A DNA stretch of 6,693 bases from Gammaproteobacteria bacterium. Lineage in GTDB: Bacteria; Pseudomonadota; Gammaproteobacteria; Arenicellales; Arenicellaceae. The notes beneath the pieces were generated by a model. It made no database searches. It worked only from the letters and a program-made list of their open reading frames with translations, and had not been told where the DNA came from. A program made the position numbers and the translations under genes. Location: contig JAUHZM010000170.1 in the NCBI GenBank assembly GCA_030426005.1, positions 1-6,693 on the forward strand, read 5' to 3'. Position 1 is the first letter of the stretch, and every line of letters starts with the position of its first letter. Shown here piece by piece: positions 6,586-6,693 of this stretch.

Positions 6586-6693
6586 CTACGTGTACGCTGC
6601 GCGCTCCAGTAATTCGATCAGTCGGTCACGCGCCAGAATACTGCCATCAGCGCTTTGACTAATTTTTTGCAGCAGTTGTTGGGGTGAGTCACA
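6586..6693 (-). CDS. C-terminal fragment of an unidentified gene (start beyond the window)
   Basis: Reading the minus strand from the right edge, one frame is open for 35 codons and ends at the TAG at 6588-6586. It encodes a helical, charged C-terminus including QQLLQKISQSADGS and ARDRLIELLERAAYT. The amphipathic helix pattern suggests real coding sequence. A second minus-strand frame is also open from the edge but stops sooner, near 6618. The third begins with a stop. No family can be named from this much. The gene would lie upstream of the lipoprotein gene on the same strand, with a gap of 147 bp, so separate promoters are likely. That gap holds no clear terminator. Confidence 0.5.
   Translation of the reverse strand, partial: CDSPQQLLQKISQSADGSILARDRLIELLERAAYT

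Overview
The window is an ordinary-looking stretch of chromosome from a Gram-negative bacterium. GC content is roughly balanced and the genes are compact. The lipobox protein, the Sec-type signal peptides, the PLD-type cardiolipin synthase and a bacterial CASTOR/POLLUX-like channel subunit together suggest a marine or environmental gammaproteobacterium. That placement is inferred from gene content and codon style; no rRNA or other phylogenetic marker is present.

Layout, left to right. (1) Positions 1-1226 (+) hold the C-terminal two thirds or so of a CASTOR/POLLUX-like ion-channel regulatory protein, cut by the left window edge. (2) After 42 bp containing a 15-bp palindrome and a Shine-Dalgarno site comes a membrane-anchored DUF3089 alpha/beta-hydrolase (1269-2447, +), probably cotranscribed with the channel gene. 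(3) A cardiolipin synthase on the minus strand (2444-3856, possibly extending to 3943) meets the hydrolase tail to tail with a 4-bp overlap. (4) A short divergent intergenic region carries a good sigma70-like promoter for the cardiolipin synthase. It also precedes a secreted seven-repeat FG-GAP/VCBS beta-propeller protein (4013-5377, +). (5) A bidirectional intrinsic terminator (5471-5490) separates that gene from a convergent lipoprotein gene of unknown function (5509-6438, -). (6) At the right edge is the last 35 codons of another minus-strand gene (6586-6693), not identified.

The common thread is the cell envelope: an ion channel, an anchored hydrolase, a phospholipid synthase, a secreted propeller and a lipoprotein. 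The alternating orientations (two genes +, one -, one +, two -) argue against a single multi-gene system. I see no mobile element, CRISPR array, tRNA/rRNA, toxin-antitoxin or defence module. I did not find a convincing undescribed system. The points most worth checking are the unusual C-terminal tail of the propeller protein, the uncertain start and overlapping upstream mini-ORF of the cardiolipin synthase, the palindrome between the channel and hydrolase genes, and the uncharacterised lipoprotein.
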